Shown here: positions 8,399 to 17,384 of the stretch, one piece after another
Position numbering within the stretch: the first letter of the stretch is position 1
Layout of the letters: each line of letters starts with the position of its first letter
DNA from: Flavobacteriaceae bacterium
GTDB taxonomy: Bacteria > Bacteroidota > Bacteroidia > Flavobacteriales > Flavobacteriaceae
Length of the DNA: 64,000 nt
Assembly (NCBI GenBank): GCA_002723295.1
Contig: PBNP01000002.1
Coordinates: 1 to 64,000, forward strand
Reading direction: 5' to 3'
Position numbers and translations under genes: made by a program
Notes under the pieces: generated by a model
Database searches by the model: none
Told to the model about the DNA's origin: nothing
What the model saw: only the letters and a program-made list of their open reading frames with translations

Positions 8399-9151
8399 TT
8401 ATTTTTCTCCAACTGGAATTAACTCACCTTTAATCAAACCAAATCTTTTAATTTCCTTATCTGATAAATTTGATGTAAAATCAATTTTTTTAATTTTAAA
8501 CCCGATTTCACTCAGTCTTTTAAAAAAATCTATTCCGTATATTCTAACATGATCATATTGACCAAAAAACTCAGTTCGCTTTTTTGGGCTCGTAATTGAA
8601 AAATCCTCAAAAGTTTTATTTCTATTATAATCTATAGGAACTTGAAGTATAGCTATACCCCCAGGTTTAAGAACTCGATAAATTTCCATCATAGCTTTTT
8701 TATCATCATCGATATGTTCTAAAACATGATTACATAAAATAAGATTATAGCAATTATCCTTTAAAGGCAGATTACACAAATCTGCCTTTATATCAGCTAT
8801 GGGTGATTGTATATCTAATGTTGTATAATTCCAGTGGGAATATTTTCTAAACTTTTTGTAGAAAATTTGCTCTGGAGCTATATGTAGGACATCTAATTCT
8901 TGATTTTCTATATCAATAATACTTTGAAGATATAACCATAATAATCTATGTCTTTCAAGAGATAGAGTTCCTGGACTTAATGCATTTGGCCGCAAAGTTT
9001 GATGCCCATAAGAGAAAAATTTTCGATAGCCTCTACCATCAATAGGATCTGTAAACTTTGATCCCTTATATAATAATACAAGTAATGGCCTAATTAAAAA
9101 ACTTATTCTAATTAAAATAGTTCGTGGAAAAATCTTCAAAAGCGTTCTCAT
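8399..9151 (-). CDS. class I SAM-dependent methyltransferase
   Basis: 250 aa from ATG 9151, which lies 10 nt after the map stop; a longer frame reaching 9253 would overlap map by 92 nt and adds no conserved sequence. Rossmann features: VLHIAPEQIF (motif I position), the acidic TLDIQS, ADLCNLPLKDNCYNLILCNHVLEHI (motifs II/III) and YRVLKPGGIAILQVP. Ubie/UbiG-like methyltransferase domain with an N-terminal amphipathic stretch (FPRTILIRISFLIRPLLVLLY) that may touch the membrane. Substrate unknown. The coding region contains a perfect 12-bp hairpin at 8762-8790. Confidence 0.85.
   Translation of the reverse strand: MRTLLKIFPRTILIRISFLIRPLLVLLYKGSKFTDPIDGRGYRKFFSYGHQTLRPNALSPGTLSLERHRLLWLYLQSIIDIENQELDVLHIAPEQIFYKKFRKYSHWNYTTLDIQSPIADIKADLCNLPLKDNCYNLILCNHVLEHIDDDKKAMMEIYRVLKPGGIAILQVPIDYNRNKTFEDFSITSPKKRTEFFGQYDHVRIYGIDFFKRLSEIGFKIKKIDFTSNLSDKEIKRFGLIKGELIPVGEK
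8762..8790. repeat. perfect 12-bp inverted repeat inside the methyltransferase gene
   Basis: Left arm taaaggcagatt (8762-8773), 5-nt spacer, right arm aatctgccttta (8779-8790), a perfect 12-bp stem. It encodes the conserved KADLCNLPLK region on the minus strand. No T-run follows on either strand, so it is not a classic intrinsic terminator. Confidence 0.8.
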
Positions 9152-9161
9152 AAAAGATTGG

Positions 9162-9971
9162 TTAAAGCTTAAAAGGTAGCTCTTGATTAGATTTAATCCC
9201 CAAAGCTTCTTCAATATATTTAAAAGTAGAAAGTAATTTAGGTTTCCCATCAATTAAAGCTACATTATGTTCAAAATGAGCACTAGGAAGACCATCTTCT
9301 GTAATTATAGTCCATCCATCTTCTAATTGTTTTATTTTATGTGACCCCATATTTATCATTGGTTCAATAGCTAAAACCATCCCATTTTCAATTTTTTTCC
9401 CTTTTCCTCTTTTCCCATAATTTGGTACTTCTGGGGCCTCATGCATACTTATTCCAATACCATGACCAACTAATTCACGAACCACACCATACCCATTAGA
9501 TTCACAATAACTTTGTATTTCATATCCTATATCTCCAATACGATTACCTTTTCTAAACTTATTAATCCCATTATATAAAGATTGTTTTGTAATGTCAAGA
9601 AGTTTTTTTGTTTTATAATTTATTTCACCTACAAAAAAAGTATAAGCATGATCACCATAAAAACCATTTTTAAACACCCCACAATCTATAGAAATGATAT
9701 CTCCTTCTTTAAGCAAAGTTTCATTTGGTATTCCATGAACTACTTGTTCATTAGGTGATACACAAAGTGTATTAGGAAAATCATAAAGGCCTAAAAAACC
9801 TGGTTTTGCATTATGATCTCTGATAAAAGCCTCAGCAAGATTGTCTAGATATAATGTGTTTATCCCAGGCTTAATTTCAGCTGCAAGCATTCCAAGTGTT
9901 TTGGATACTAATAGAGCACTTTCAGCCATTAATTCAATTTCTTCTATGGATTTTAAATTGACTTTACTCAT
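9162..9971 (-). CDS. map: methionine aminopeptidase, type I
   Basis: 269 aa. Removes N-terminal methionine from nascent proteins. All metal ligands of the pita-bread fold are visible: DCGVFKNGFYGDHAYTF (the two Asp), GHGIGISMHEAPEVPNYG (His), IEPM (Glu) and EHNVAL region (Glu). EQVVHGIPN supplies the substrate histidine. Standard length for type Ia without extension. Its start overlaps the stop of the thioredoxin-fold lipoprotein gene by 8 nt, and the methyltransferase begins 10 nt after its stop. Confidence 0.97.
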   Translation of the reverse strand: MSKVNLKSIEEIELMAESALLVSKTLGMLAAEIKPGINTLYLDNLAEAFIRDHNAKPGFLGLYDFPNTLCVSPNEQVVHGIPNETLLKEGDIISIDCGVFKNGFYGDHAYTFFVGEINYKTKKLLDITKQSLYNGINKFRKGNRIGDIGYEIQSYCESNGYGVVRELVGHGIGISMHEAPEVPNYGKRGKGKKIENGMVLAIEPMINMGSHKIKQLEDGWTIITEDGLPSAHFEHNVALIDGKPKLLSTFKYIEEALGIKSNQELPFKL

Positions 9972-10515
9972 TGATATCGATTTGGAAATATGGGTTTTGA
10001 TAAGATTTACCTTGAATGATATCTTCCAAATCTTTTGTTAAAGAAACAATAGGAAATTCTACAAAGCGGTTAATTTCCTTACCATTTAAATAAAAAATTA
10101 ATGTTGGGACATTTGTAATATTTAATCCTTTTTCATAATTCTCTGGAGTGTGTTTGTCTTCTGAAACAGCAAACATTTGAAGTTTATCATAATTAAAACC
10201 CGAGTAGTCAATAAGTTTTAACATTCCGGGGACTTCTCTCTCTGAATCTTCACACCAAGTACCTAAAAAGAGCTTAAGAGTCATTTTGTTTAATAGCGAA
10301 GAGTTTTTCTTTACCCAATCCTTAGGAACTTTAAACTTTTCATATTCACTTAAGAACCAAGAGCTATGTTCATATTGTAGTAAGTTTTCACGATTTATTT
10401 TTCCAACAATATAAGGTCTTCCATCTATTGTTTGATGATGTTTAACAGGAAATGGATCTAATTTAGTGTTGCATCCAATCACCAATAAAATTAAAAACAG
10501 GACTGAGTGTTTCAT
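9964..10515 (-). CDS. thioredoxin-fold lipoprotein
   Basis: 183 aa. Lipoprotein signal MKHSVLFLILLVIGC with lipobox LVIGC places it in the envelope. A thioredoxin domain follows: KLFLGTWCEDSEREVP carries the WCxDS active-site position (one Cys only, CxxS), and NVPTLIFYLNGKE supplies the cis-Pro strand. A single-Cys site suits a monothiol/isomerase-like or non-redox role rather than a full disulfide reductase; the same WCxDS form is, to my recollection, usual for this flavobacterial family. It lies 9 nt after gpmI and overlaps map by 8 nt. Confidence 0.85.
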   Translation of the reverse strand: MKHSVLFLILLVIGCNTKLDPFPVKHHQTIDGRPYIVGKINRENLLQYEHSSWFLSEYEKFKVPKDWVKKNSSLLNKMTLKLFLGTWCEDSEREVPGMLKLIDYSGFNYDKLQMFAVSEDKHTPENYEKGLNITNVPTLIFYLNGKEINRFVEFPIVSLTKDLEDIIQGKSYQNPYFQIDINE

Positions 10516-10524
10516 GGTAAAAAA

Positions 10525-12036
10525 TTAAAGTAGTGAATTTTCTGTCATTGATTTAGGCTTATTAATATTAAGAATTTTGAGAATTGTTGGGGCTATATTT
10601 CCCAATATACCGTTTCTTATTTTTCTTTTTTTTGGATCAACAAAAATTATAGGCACTGGATTTGTTGTATGAGAAGTATTAGGGCTTCCATCAGGATTTA
10701 CCATCTTTTCACAATTACCATGATCTGCAATAATAATGCTAATATATCCATATTTTAATGCGGTTGAAATTACTTCTTCTACACATTTATCAACTACTTC
10801 ACAAGCTTTTATCGCTGCTTTTAAATTACCGGTATGTCCCACCATATCAGGATTGGCAAAATTCAAACAAATAAAATCAGGACTCTCTATTTTGATTTTG
10901 GGAATAATAGCATTTTTAATATCAAAAGCTGACATTTCTGGTTTTAAGTCGTAAGTTGAAACTTTAGGAGAAGGACATAAAATTCGATTTTCTCCTTTAA
11001 ATGGCAGCTCTCTACCTCCATTAAAAAAGTAAGTTACATGAGGATATTTCTCAGTTTCTGCAATTCTTAATTGAGTTTTTCCGGCTTTTGATATTACTTC
11101 CCCCAAAGTGTCTTTTAAATTTTTTTTATCAAAAATTACTTTTATTTTTTTAAATAATGAATCATAATTAGTTAGTGTTAAAAAACAAAGATCTAAAGGT
11201 TTCATTCCATATTTAGGAAATGGTTTTTGAGTTAAAACTCTAGTTAATTGTTTAGCTCGATCATTTCTAAAATTAAAAAAAAACACAACGTCTTTTTCTT
11301 TTATTTTAGTAATTGGAGAATTATTCTTATAACAGATAATTGGAGGTAGAAATTCGTCGGTTATTCCTTCTTTATATTTAGAATTAATTGTATTGATTAA
11401 GTTTTCTGATTTTTCACCAACTCCATTAACTAAAAGATCGTATGCTTTTTTAGTTCTATCATATCTATTATCTCTATCCATAGCATAATATCTACCAATT
11501 AATGATGCTATTTCAAAACCACTTTTTTTAAGTAAAGGAATAATGGACTTAATAAACTTTATTAATGATTTTGGATCACAATCTCGACCATCAGAGAATA
11601 AATGAATATAGACTTTGGTTAAATTATTTTTCCATGCAATTTCTAATATTTCCATTAAATGCTGAATATGCGAATGAACACCACCATTTGAAAATAAACC
11701 AATGAAATGAATCTTTTTATTTTGTTCTTTAGCATATTTAAAAGTTTTGGTAAGAATTTCTTTTCTTTCTAAAGACTTGTTCTTTATAGATAAATTTATT
11801 TTTGCTAAATCTTGATTTATAATTCGCCCAGCACCTATATTCATATGACCCACTTCACTGTTGCCCATTTGACCTTCTGGAAGGCCAACATTTAATCCAT
11901 CAGTAATTAATTTTGAGTGAGAATAATTTTTACATAGGTTATCAATAAAGGGAGTTTTAGCAATATCTATCGCAGAAATAGTTGGGTCCTTTGTTATTCC
12001 CCATCCGTCAAGAATCATTAATAGTGCTTTTGACAT
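10525..12036 (-). CDS. gpmI: 2,3-bisphosphoglycerate-independent phosphoglycerate mutase
   Basis: 503 aa, the normal length for the Mn-dependent alkaline-phosphatase-superfamily mutase of glycolysis. N-terminal LLMILDGWGI, the phosphoserine region GQMGNSEVGHMNIGAGR, GRYYAMDRDNRYDR, FFFNFRNDRAKQLTR, NFANPDMVGHTG and IIIADHGNCEKM give the metal and substrate ligands. First gene of the eleven-gene minus-strand run that ends with the glycosyltransferases; a good -7 box is at 12055-12062. Confidence 0.97.
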   Translation of the reverse strand: MSKALLMILDGWGITKDPTISAIDIAKTPFIDNLCKNYSHSKLITDGLNVGLPEGQMGNSEVGHMNIGAGRIINQDLAKINLSIKNKSLERKEILTKTFKYAKEQNKKIHFIGLFSNGGVHSHIQHLMEILEIAWKNNLTKVYIHLFSDGRDCDPKSLIKFIKSIIPLLKKSGFEIASLIGRYYAMDRDNRYDRTKKAYDLLVNGVGEKSENLINTINSKYKEGITDEFLPPIICYKNNSPITKIKEKDVVFFFNFRNDRAKQLTRVLTQKPFPKYGMKPLDLCFLTLTNYDSLFKKIKVIFDKKNLKDTLGEVISKAGKTQLRIAETEKYPHVTYFFNGGRELPFKGENRILCPSPKVSTYDLKPEMSAFDIKNAIIPKIKIESPDFICLNFANPDMVGHTGNLKAAIKACEVVDKCVEEVISTALKYGYISIIIADHGNCEKMVNPDGSPNTSHTTNPVPIIFVDPKKRKIRNGILGNIAPTILKILNINKPKSMTENSLL

Positions 12037-12054
12037 TTATTATTCCTTAGCAAA

Positions 12055-12082
12055 CAAATATAAGAATTAGCTAAGGTTTCAA
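12055..12082 (-). promoter_or_regulatory. promoter of the gpmI-led run
   Basis: Minus strand: TTG (12080-12082), 17-nt spacer, TATATTTG (12055-12062), matching the Bacteroidota TTG / TAnnTTTG layout. Predicted transcription start near 12051, about 15 nt upstream of the gpmI ATG. Confidence 0.6.
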
Positions 12083-12127
12083 TAGTCTATGCTCACGAAA
12101 AAAAATATTGTTACTTTGTAAAAAAAA

Positions 12128-13060
12128 GTGGATATAGGTACTGTATATAGATCTACAGGAAGTTGGTACAAAGTTGTTACTGATAAAAAAATTTTAAATT
12201 GTCGTATTCAAGGAAAGTTTCGACTTAAATTAATTAATTCCACAAATCCTGTTGTGGTTGGCGATAGAGTAGAGGTGAAGGAAGATATATCTTTAGGGAA
12301 AAATTACGGAACAATTACAAAAATTCTTTCTCGTGAGAATTATATTGTTAGACGTTCAGTTAATCTATCAAAGGAAACCCATATAATTGCTGCTAATATT
12401 GACCATTTATTTTTATTAATCACATATAATAATCCTAAAACCTATTCAAAGTTTATAGATAGAATATTAGTTACTGCTGAGGCATATAAAATTAAAGTTA
12501 CATTAGTTTTTAACAAAATTGACACATATGACCAATATGCTAAAATTTATATCAATAATTTGATAAATATATATAATAAAGCAGGATACAGCTGTATAAA
12601 AATATCTGCTTTGAAGAAAATAAATATTGAAAAGATAAATGAGCTTATTAGAGATAATACATGCATGTTTTTTGGAAATTCAGGTGTTGGAAAATCAACA
12701 TTAATTAATGCGTTATCTCCAAAACTCAATCTAAAAACATCTGAAATTTCAATTCAAAATAAGCAAGGGGTACACACGACCACTTTTGCTGAGATGTTTG
12801 ATTTAGAAAATGGGGGAAAGCTAATCGATACTCCTGGAATTAAAGGTTTTGGTATTATTTATATAGAAAGAGAGGAAATAAAAAAATATTTTCCAGAGTT
12901 TAAATTAATTGCCAATGATTGTAAGTTTAAAAATTGCATTCATTTAAATGAACCTGATTGTAATGTAAAAAAAGCTGTAGAATCTAAAAAAATTTCTTCT
13001 TCGAGATATCAAAACTATCTTGAACTTTTGTTAGATAATGAAAAAAATAGAAATGCATGA
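12128..13060 (+). CDS. rsgA: ribosome small subunit-dependent GTPase A
   Basis: 310 aa circularly permuted GTPase that checks late 30S assembly. OB domain first (GTVYRSTGSWYKVV), then G4 FNKID, G5-like ISALKK, G1 FFGNSGVGKSTLIN, G3 DTPGIKGFG, and the C-terminal zinc site DCKFKNCIHLNEPDC (C-x4-C-x-H-x5-C). Starts at GTG 12128; an imperfect -7 box TTACTTTG lies at 12111-12118, so the leader is very short. Overlaps dtd by 4 nt (ATGA). Confidence 0.96.
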   Translation: MDIGTVYRSTGSWYKVVTDKKILNCRIQGKFRLKLINSTNPVVVGDRVEVKEDISLGKNYGTITKILSRENYIVRRSVNLSKETHIIAANIDHLFLLITYNNPKTYSKFIDRILVTAEAYKIKVTLVFNKIDTYDQYAKIYINNLINIYNKAGYSCIKISALKKINIEKINELIRDNTCMFFGNSGVGKSTLINALSPKLNLKTSEISIQNKQGVHTTTFAEMFDLENGGKLIDTPGIKGFGIIYIEREEIKKYFPEFKLIANDCKFKNCIHLNEPDCNVKKAVESKKISSSRYQNYLELLLDNEKNRNA

Positions 13061-13509
13061 GAGTATTAATTCAAAGAGTTATTAGAGCTGAAATCAAAGT
13101 GGAAAAAAAAGTTGTTGGTAAAATTTTGAATGGAATGCTTATTTTAGTTGGAATTGAAGAAACTGATAATATTGAAGACATAAAATGGCTTGTCAATAAA
13201 ACAATTAATTTAAGAATTTTCAATGATATAGATGGTGTCATGAATCTATCTTTAAAAGAAGTTGAGGGGGAAATTTTATTAGTTAGTCAATTTACTTTGA
13301 TGGCTTCTACTAAAAAAGGAAATCGTCCATCATATATTAGAGCTGCTAATAATGAAAATGCAATTCTATTATACGATAAATTTAAAGAAGAATTAGAAAT
13401 TTTGACGGGAAAACATGTTGAATCTGGAATTTTTGGAGCTGACATGAAAGTATCATTAATTAATGATGGTCCAGTAACTATTTTAATAGATTCAAAAAAT
13501 AGAGAATAG
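13057..13509 (+). CDS. dtd: D-aminoacyl-tRNA deacylase
   Basis: 150 aa. Hydrolyses D-amino acids mischarged onto tRNA. Family landmarks: MRVLIQRVIRAEIKV at the N-terminus, the catalytic LLVSQFTLMA and the cross-subunit GxnDGPVTILID near the C-terminus (Gly-cisPro). Translationally coupled to rsgA by an ATGA overlap, a conserved pairing in flavobacteria. Ends 13 nt before the convergent murB stop; no terminator hairpin visible in that gap. Confidence 0.95.
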   Translation: MRVLIQRVIRAEIKVEKKVVGKILNGMLILVGIEETDNIEDIKWLVNKTINLRIFNDIDGVMNLSLKEVEGEILLVSQFTLMASTKKGNRPSYIRAANNENAILLYDKFKEELEILTGKHVESGIFGADMKVSLINDGPVTILIDSKNRE

Positions 13510-13522
13510 GATAAATTAAAAT

Positions 13523-14524
13523 CTACCAAATATTTACTTCAGGAATTAATTTAATTCCATAAACAAATTTTACCTTAGTAATAATTTCATTAGCTAATTT
13601 AAGAATTTCTTTACCGGATGCATTTCCATAATTTACTAAAACTAGGGCATGATTTTCATCTATACCTGCATCTCCAACTCTGTAACCCTTTAAATTTAAA
13701 TTATCAATTAGCCAAGCAGCAGGAATTTTAACATCATTTTTAGAAGTATAATTGGGAATTTCATGATATCTTGATTTAAGTTTCTTAAAAAAGGATTTGG
13801 AGATAATAGGGTTTTTAAAAAAGCTACCACAATTCCCAACTTTTTCTGGATTTGGTAGTTTTGATAATCTTATTTTGATAACAGCATCGGAAATATTTTT
13901 TGGAGTAGGCATTTCTTTACCAATAATACTTTTGATTTCATCATAATCAGTATTTAATTTGTGAAATCCATTTTTTGTAAGAACTAATATTATAGAGGTA
14001 ATTATATATTCTCCTTTATTTTCATTTTTAAAAATAGAATCTCTATAGTCTAAGTTGCATTCCGAGTAATTAAATTGCTTTTGCTTAAGAGTATTAATCT
14101 CGATTGTAGAACAACTAATAAAAACATCTGCAAGTTCAACACCATATGCTCCTATGTTTTGAATTGGAGCAGCACCAACATAACCAGGAATTAAAGATAA
14201 ATTTTCAAGGCCACCATATCCATTATTTATAGACCAAATAACAAAATCATGCCAATTTTCTCCAGATTGAACTTCTACAACTACCTTTTTAGACGTTTCC
14301 TTTATTATAGAAATTCCTTTATTTGCAATGTGTATCGTCAAACCATTAAAGTCTTTTGTCCATAAAACATTACTTCCTCCACCAACAATTCTTATAGGTA
14401 AGTCATTTGATTTTAAAACGTTAATTAAATCAGAAGTTTTGGATATTTTAATATATCGATTACTTTTAGCATCTACTCCAAAAGTATTAATTCTTTTAAT
14501 AGAAAAATTTTCTTTGAACACCAT
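13523..14524 (-). CDS. murB: UDP-N-acetylmuramate dehydrogenase
   Basis: 333 aa from ATG 14524; an upstream in-frame ATG at 14548 would add eight non-conserved residues. FAD enzyme of peptidoglycan precursor synthesis (UDP-GlcNAc-enolpyruvate to UDP-MurNAc). IKRINTFGVDAKS, the FAD PP-loop IRIVGGGSNVLW, LIPGYVGAAPIQNIGAYGVEL, NCGSFFKNPI (catalytic Ser) and the C-terminal EILKLANEI-KFVYGIKLIPEV (Glu) are present; type I length. Monocistronic, divergent from valS across a 187-nt AT-rich gap that holds nested inverted repeats. Confidence 0.96.
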   Translation of the reverse strand: MVFKENFSIKRINTFGVDAKSNRYIKISKTSDLINVLKSNDLPIRIVGGGSNVLWTKDFNGLTIHIANKGISIIKETSKKVVVEVQSGENWHDFVIWSINNGYGGLENLSLIPGYVGAAPIQNIGAYGVELADVFISCSTIEINTLKQKQFNYSECNLDYRDSIFKNENKGEYIITSIILVLTKNGFHKLNTDYDEIKSIIGKEMPTPKNISDAVIKIRLSKLPNPEKVGNCGSFFKNPIISKSFFKKLKSRYHEIPNYTSKNDVKIPAAWLIDNLNLKGYRVGDAGIDENHALVLVNYGNASGKEILKLANEIITKVKFVYGIKLIPEVNIW

Positions 14525-14604
14525 AATTATTGTAAGATAATCAAACAAGTATTTATTTATATATTATTAATAATACTTTTTATAATTATTTTAGATTTGA
14601 TTAT

Positions 14605-14639
14605 ACTTATTAAAACATAAGTTAATAAGTTGTTTTAAT
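14605..14639. repeat. two interlocked inverted repeats upstream of valS
   Basis: ACTTATTAA (14605-14613) pairs with TTAATAAGT (14622-14630); overlapping ATTAAAACA (14609-14617) pairs with TGTTTTAAT (14631-14639). Both are perfect 9-bp stems and cannot form together. They lie between murB and the valS -7 box. The remainder of the 187-nt gap shows nothing else I recognise. Confidence 0.45.
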
Positions 14640-14676
14640 GAACTCAATTAAGTTTTTTAAATATAAAAAGGCTTTT

Positions 14677-14684
14677 TACTTTTG
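14677..14684 (+). promoter_or_regulatory. valS -7 promoter element (TACTTTTG)
   Basis: Perfect TAnnTTTG box 27 nt upstream of the valS ATG; predicted start of transcription near 14687-14690. No clear TTG 17-21 nt upstream. Confidence 0.55.
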
Positions 14685-14711
14685 TAGAGCAATAGTTGGA
14701 ACATATCAAGT

Positions 14712-17339
14712 ATGAAAACTCTTCCAAATTTTGATTCAAAATCTGCTGAAAAAAGGTGGTATAAATATTGGCTTGATAATGGATATTTTAATTCCAAACC
14801 TGATAATAAAAAACCTTACACAATAGTAATTCCACCTCCAAATGTCACAGGAGTTTTACATATGGGTCATATGCTAAATAATTCTTTACAGGATATACTT
14901 ATCCGACGTGCAAGAATGATGGGATATAATGCATGTTGGATTCCTGGAACTGATCATGCCTCAATTGCAACTGAAGCTAAAGTCGTTGAGAAATTAAAAA
15001 ACAATGGAATAGATAAAAAAGACATCTCTCGTGAGGAGTTTTTAAATCATGCTTGGGATTGGACAGAACAATATGGAGGAATAATTTTAGATCAATTAAA
15101 AAGATTAGGATGTTCTTGCGATTGGAATCGTACAAAATTTACTTTAGATCCCGACATGTACAAATCGGTTATTAAGGTTTTTATAAATTTATATAATAAA
15201 GGACTTATTTACAAAGGGTTTAGAATGGTGAATTGGGATCCAGATGCTCAAACAACTTTGTCAGATGAAGAGGTTATATATAAAGAAACAGAAGGAACCC
15301 TTTATTACATATCATATAAAATTAAAAATGAAGATAATTCAATAATTATTGCTACAACTAGGCCTGAAACAATTCTTGGGGATTCTGCAATTTGTATTAA
15401 TCCAAAAGACAAAAGATTTACAAGATTACACGGCAAGAGTGTTATAGTTCCAATTGTGGGTAGAACAATTCCTGTAATTCTTGATTCATATGTTGATCCT
15501 GAATTTGGAACTGGCTGTTTAAAAGTTACCCCTGCACATGATCCAAATGATAAAAATTTAGGAGAAAAGCATAAGTTAGAATTTATCGATATTTTTAATC
15601 CTGATGGAACCTTAAATTCAGAAGGGCTCCATTATCAAGGTCAAGATAGATTTATAGTAAGAAAAAAAATAGTTGAGGAGCTCAAATCAATGGAAGTGCT
15701 AATAAAAAAAGAGAAGCATATTCATAAAGTAGGAACTTCTGAGAGAACAAAAGCCATAATAGAACCTAGAATTTCTGAACAATGGTTTCTTAAGATGAAG
15801 GATATTTCTATTCCAGCTATCAATGCTGTTCTTAAAACAGAGGAGGTAAGATTAATTCCTAATAAATTTAATAACACATATAGACATTGGATGGAAAATA
15901 TAACAGATTGGAATATCTCTAGACAACTTTGGTGGGGTCATAGAATACCAGCTTATTATTTTGGAAAAAACAATGATTTTGTAATTGCGGAATCTTTAGA
16001 AAAAGCATTGGAATTAGCTATCAGTAAAACTAATAACAAGAAATTAACTATTGGAGATTTAAAACAAGATGAAGATGTTTTAGATACTTGGTTTTCTTCT
16101 TGGTTATGGCCAATAACTGTATTTGATGGGATAATTCATCCTGATAATTCTGAAATGAAATATTATTACCCCACACAGGATTTAGTAACTGGCCCAGATA
16201 TTTTGTTTTTTTGGGTAGCAAGAATGATAATTGCAGGGTATAATTTTCAAGGCAAATTTCCTTTTTCAAATGTTTATTTAACTGGATTAGTTCGTGATAA
16301 GGATGGAAAAAAAATGTCAAAACAACTTGGTAATTCTCCTGATGCAATTAAACTTATAGAAAATTATGGTGCAGATTCAGTTAGGGTTGGATTAATGCTA
16401 AGTTCAGTTGCTGGAAATGATTTATTATTTGATGAGGACTTGTGTAAACAAGGAAAAAATTTTGCAAATAAAATTTGGAATTCATATCGTCTTATTTCTG
16501 GATGCAAAATTAAGAAAACCATTTCTCAACCAAAAGCTTCAAAAGAAGCACTTGAATGGTATTCAAATAAATTCAATCAAGCTTTAATAATTATAAATGA
16601 TTATTTTGATAAATATAGAGTTTCAGATGCACTAATGACAGTTTATAAATTAATTTGGGAAGATTTTTGTTCATGGCTATTAGAGGTTGTTAAACCAGAT
16701 TTTCAATCGCCTATTGATTTAAAAACTTTTAATAAAGTAAATTATTATTTTGAAGAAAACTTGAAATTACTTCATCCGTTTATGCCTTTTATTTCTGAAG
16801 AATTATGGCAAAAAAAAGAAAAAAGAAATTCTTCTCAGGCTTTAATTATTACCCCATGGCCAAAGGCGAAAAATTTTGATATAAAAGTTTTGGAAAGTTT
16901 TGAGATAGTAAAACAAATAGTTGGAGGAGTTAGAAATTTTAGAAAAGAATATAATATTGGCCAAAAATTGCAATTAGATTTATTTTATAACAAAAAGACC
17001 TCTATAGGTTTTTCATCAGTAATAATTAAATTGGCAGGATTGAAAAACTATTCCTATACTAATAGTATTTCAAATTTAACTTCATCTAGTTTTAGGGTAA
17101 TCAAACAAGAATTTTTTATACCTATAGAAAAAAAGTTAAATATTGAAGAAGAAAGAAATAAATTAATTTCAGAATTAAATTATTTAGAAGGATTTTTAAA
17201 TTCTTCTTTGAAGAAATTATCAGATAAAAGATTTATAAATAATGCGCCAAATGAAATAATCCTATTGGAAAAGAGAAAAGTAACTGATGCTAAAGAAAAG
17301 ATTAAAACTCTCAAAAAAAGCATATCAAACTTAAATTAA
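14712..17339 (+). CDS. valS: valyl-tRNA synthetase
   Basis: 875 aa class I synthetase. HIGH-like PPPNVTGVLHMGHMLNN near the N-terminus, the editing (CP1) domain with TTRPETILGDSAICI and GTGCLKVTPAHDPNDKNLG, the anticodon-side WNISRQLWWGHRIPAYYF, and KMSKS-like DGKKMSKQLGNSPD. A C-terminal coiled coil (about residues 805-875, LNIEEERNKLISELNYLEGF onward) is the tRNA-binding arm typical of ValRS. Length is normal for the phylum. Convergent with psd, 45 nt apart with no visible GC stem-loop. Confidence 0.98.
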   Translation: MKTLPNFDSKSAEKRWYKYWLDNGYFNSKPDNKKPYTIVIPPPNVTGVLHMGHMLNNSLQDILIRRARMMGYNACWIPGTDHASIATEAKVVEKLKNNGIDKKDISREEFLNHAWDWTEQYGGIILDQLKRLGCSCDWNRTKFTLDPDMYKSVIKVFINLYNKGLIYKGFRMVNWDPDAQTTLSDEEVIYKETEGTLYYISYKIKNEDNSIIIATTRPETILGDSAICINPKDKRFTRLHGKSVIVPIVGRTIPVILDSYVDPEFGTGCLKVTPAHDPNDKNLGEKHKLEFIDIFNPDGTLNSEGLHYQGQDRFIVRKKIVEELKSMEVLIKKEKHIHKVGTSERTKAIIEPRISEQWFLKMKDISIPAINAVLKTEEVRLIPNKFNNTYRHWMENITDWNISRQLWWGHRIPAYYFGKNNDFVIAESLEKALELAISKTNNKKLTIGDLKQDEDVLDTWFSSWLWPITVFDGIIHPDNSEMKYYYPTQDLVTGPDILFFWVARMIIAGYNFQGKFPFSNVYLTGLVRDKDGKKMSKQLGNSPDAIKLIENYGADSVRVGLMLSSVAGNDLLFDEDLCKQGKNFANKIWNSYRLISGCKIKKTISQPKASKEALEWYSNKFNQALIIINDYFDKYRVSDALMTVYKLIWEDFCSWLLEVVKPDFQSPIDLKTFNKVNYYFEENLKLLHPFMPFISEELWQKKEKRNSSQALIITPWPKAKNFDIKVLESFEIVKQIVGGVRNFRKEYNIGQKLQLDLFYNKKTSIGFSSVIIKLAGLKNYSYTNSISNLTSSSFRVIKQEFFIPIEKKLNIEEERNKLISELNYLEGFLNSSLKKLSDKRFINNAPNEIILLEKRKVTDAKEKIKTLKKSISNLN

Positions 17340-17384
17340 TAAAGATTGTTTTTAATTGTTGAATATTATATTCTTTTCTAAAAT

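Noticed and set aside
12111-12118. TTACTTTG as rsgA promoter
   Set aside because: Differs from TAnnTTTG at the second base; plausible but not listed as a separate promoter.
16048-16347. 99-codon open frame on the minus strand inside valS
   Set aside because: Antisense to the ValRS catalytic core; low-complexity protein without motifs.
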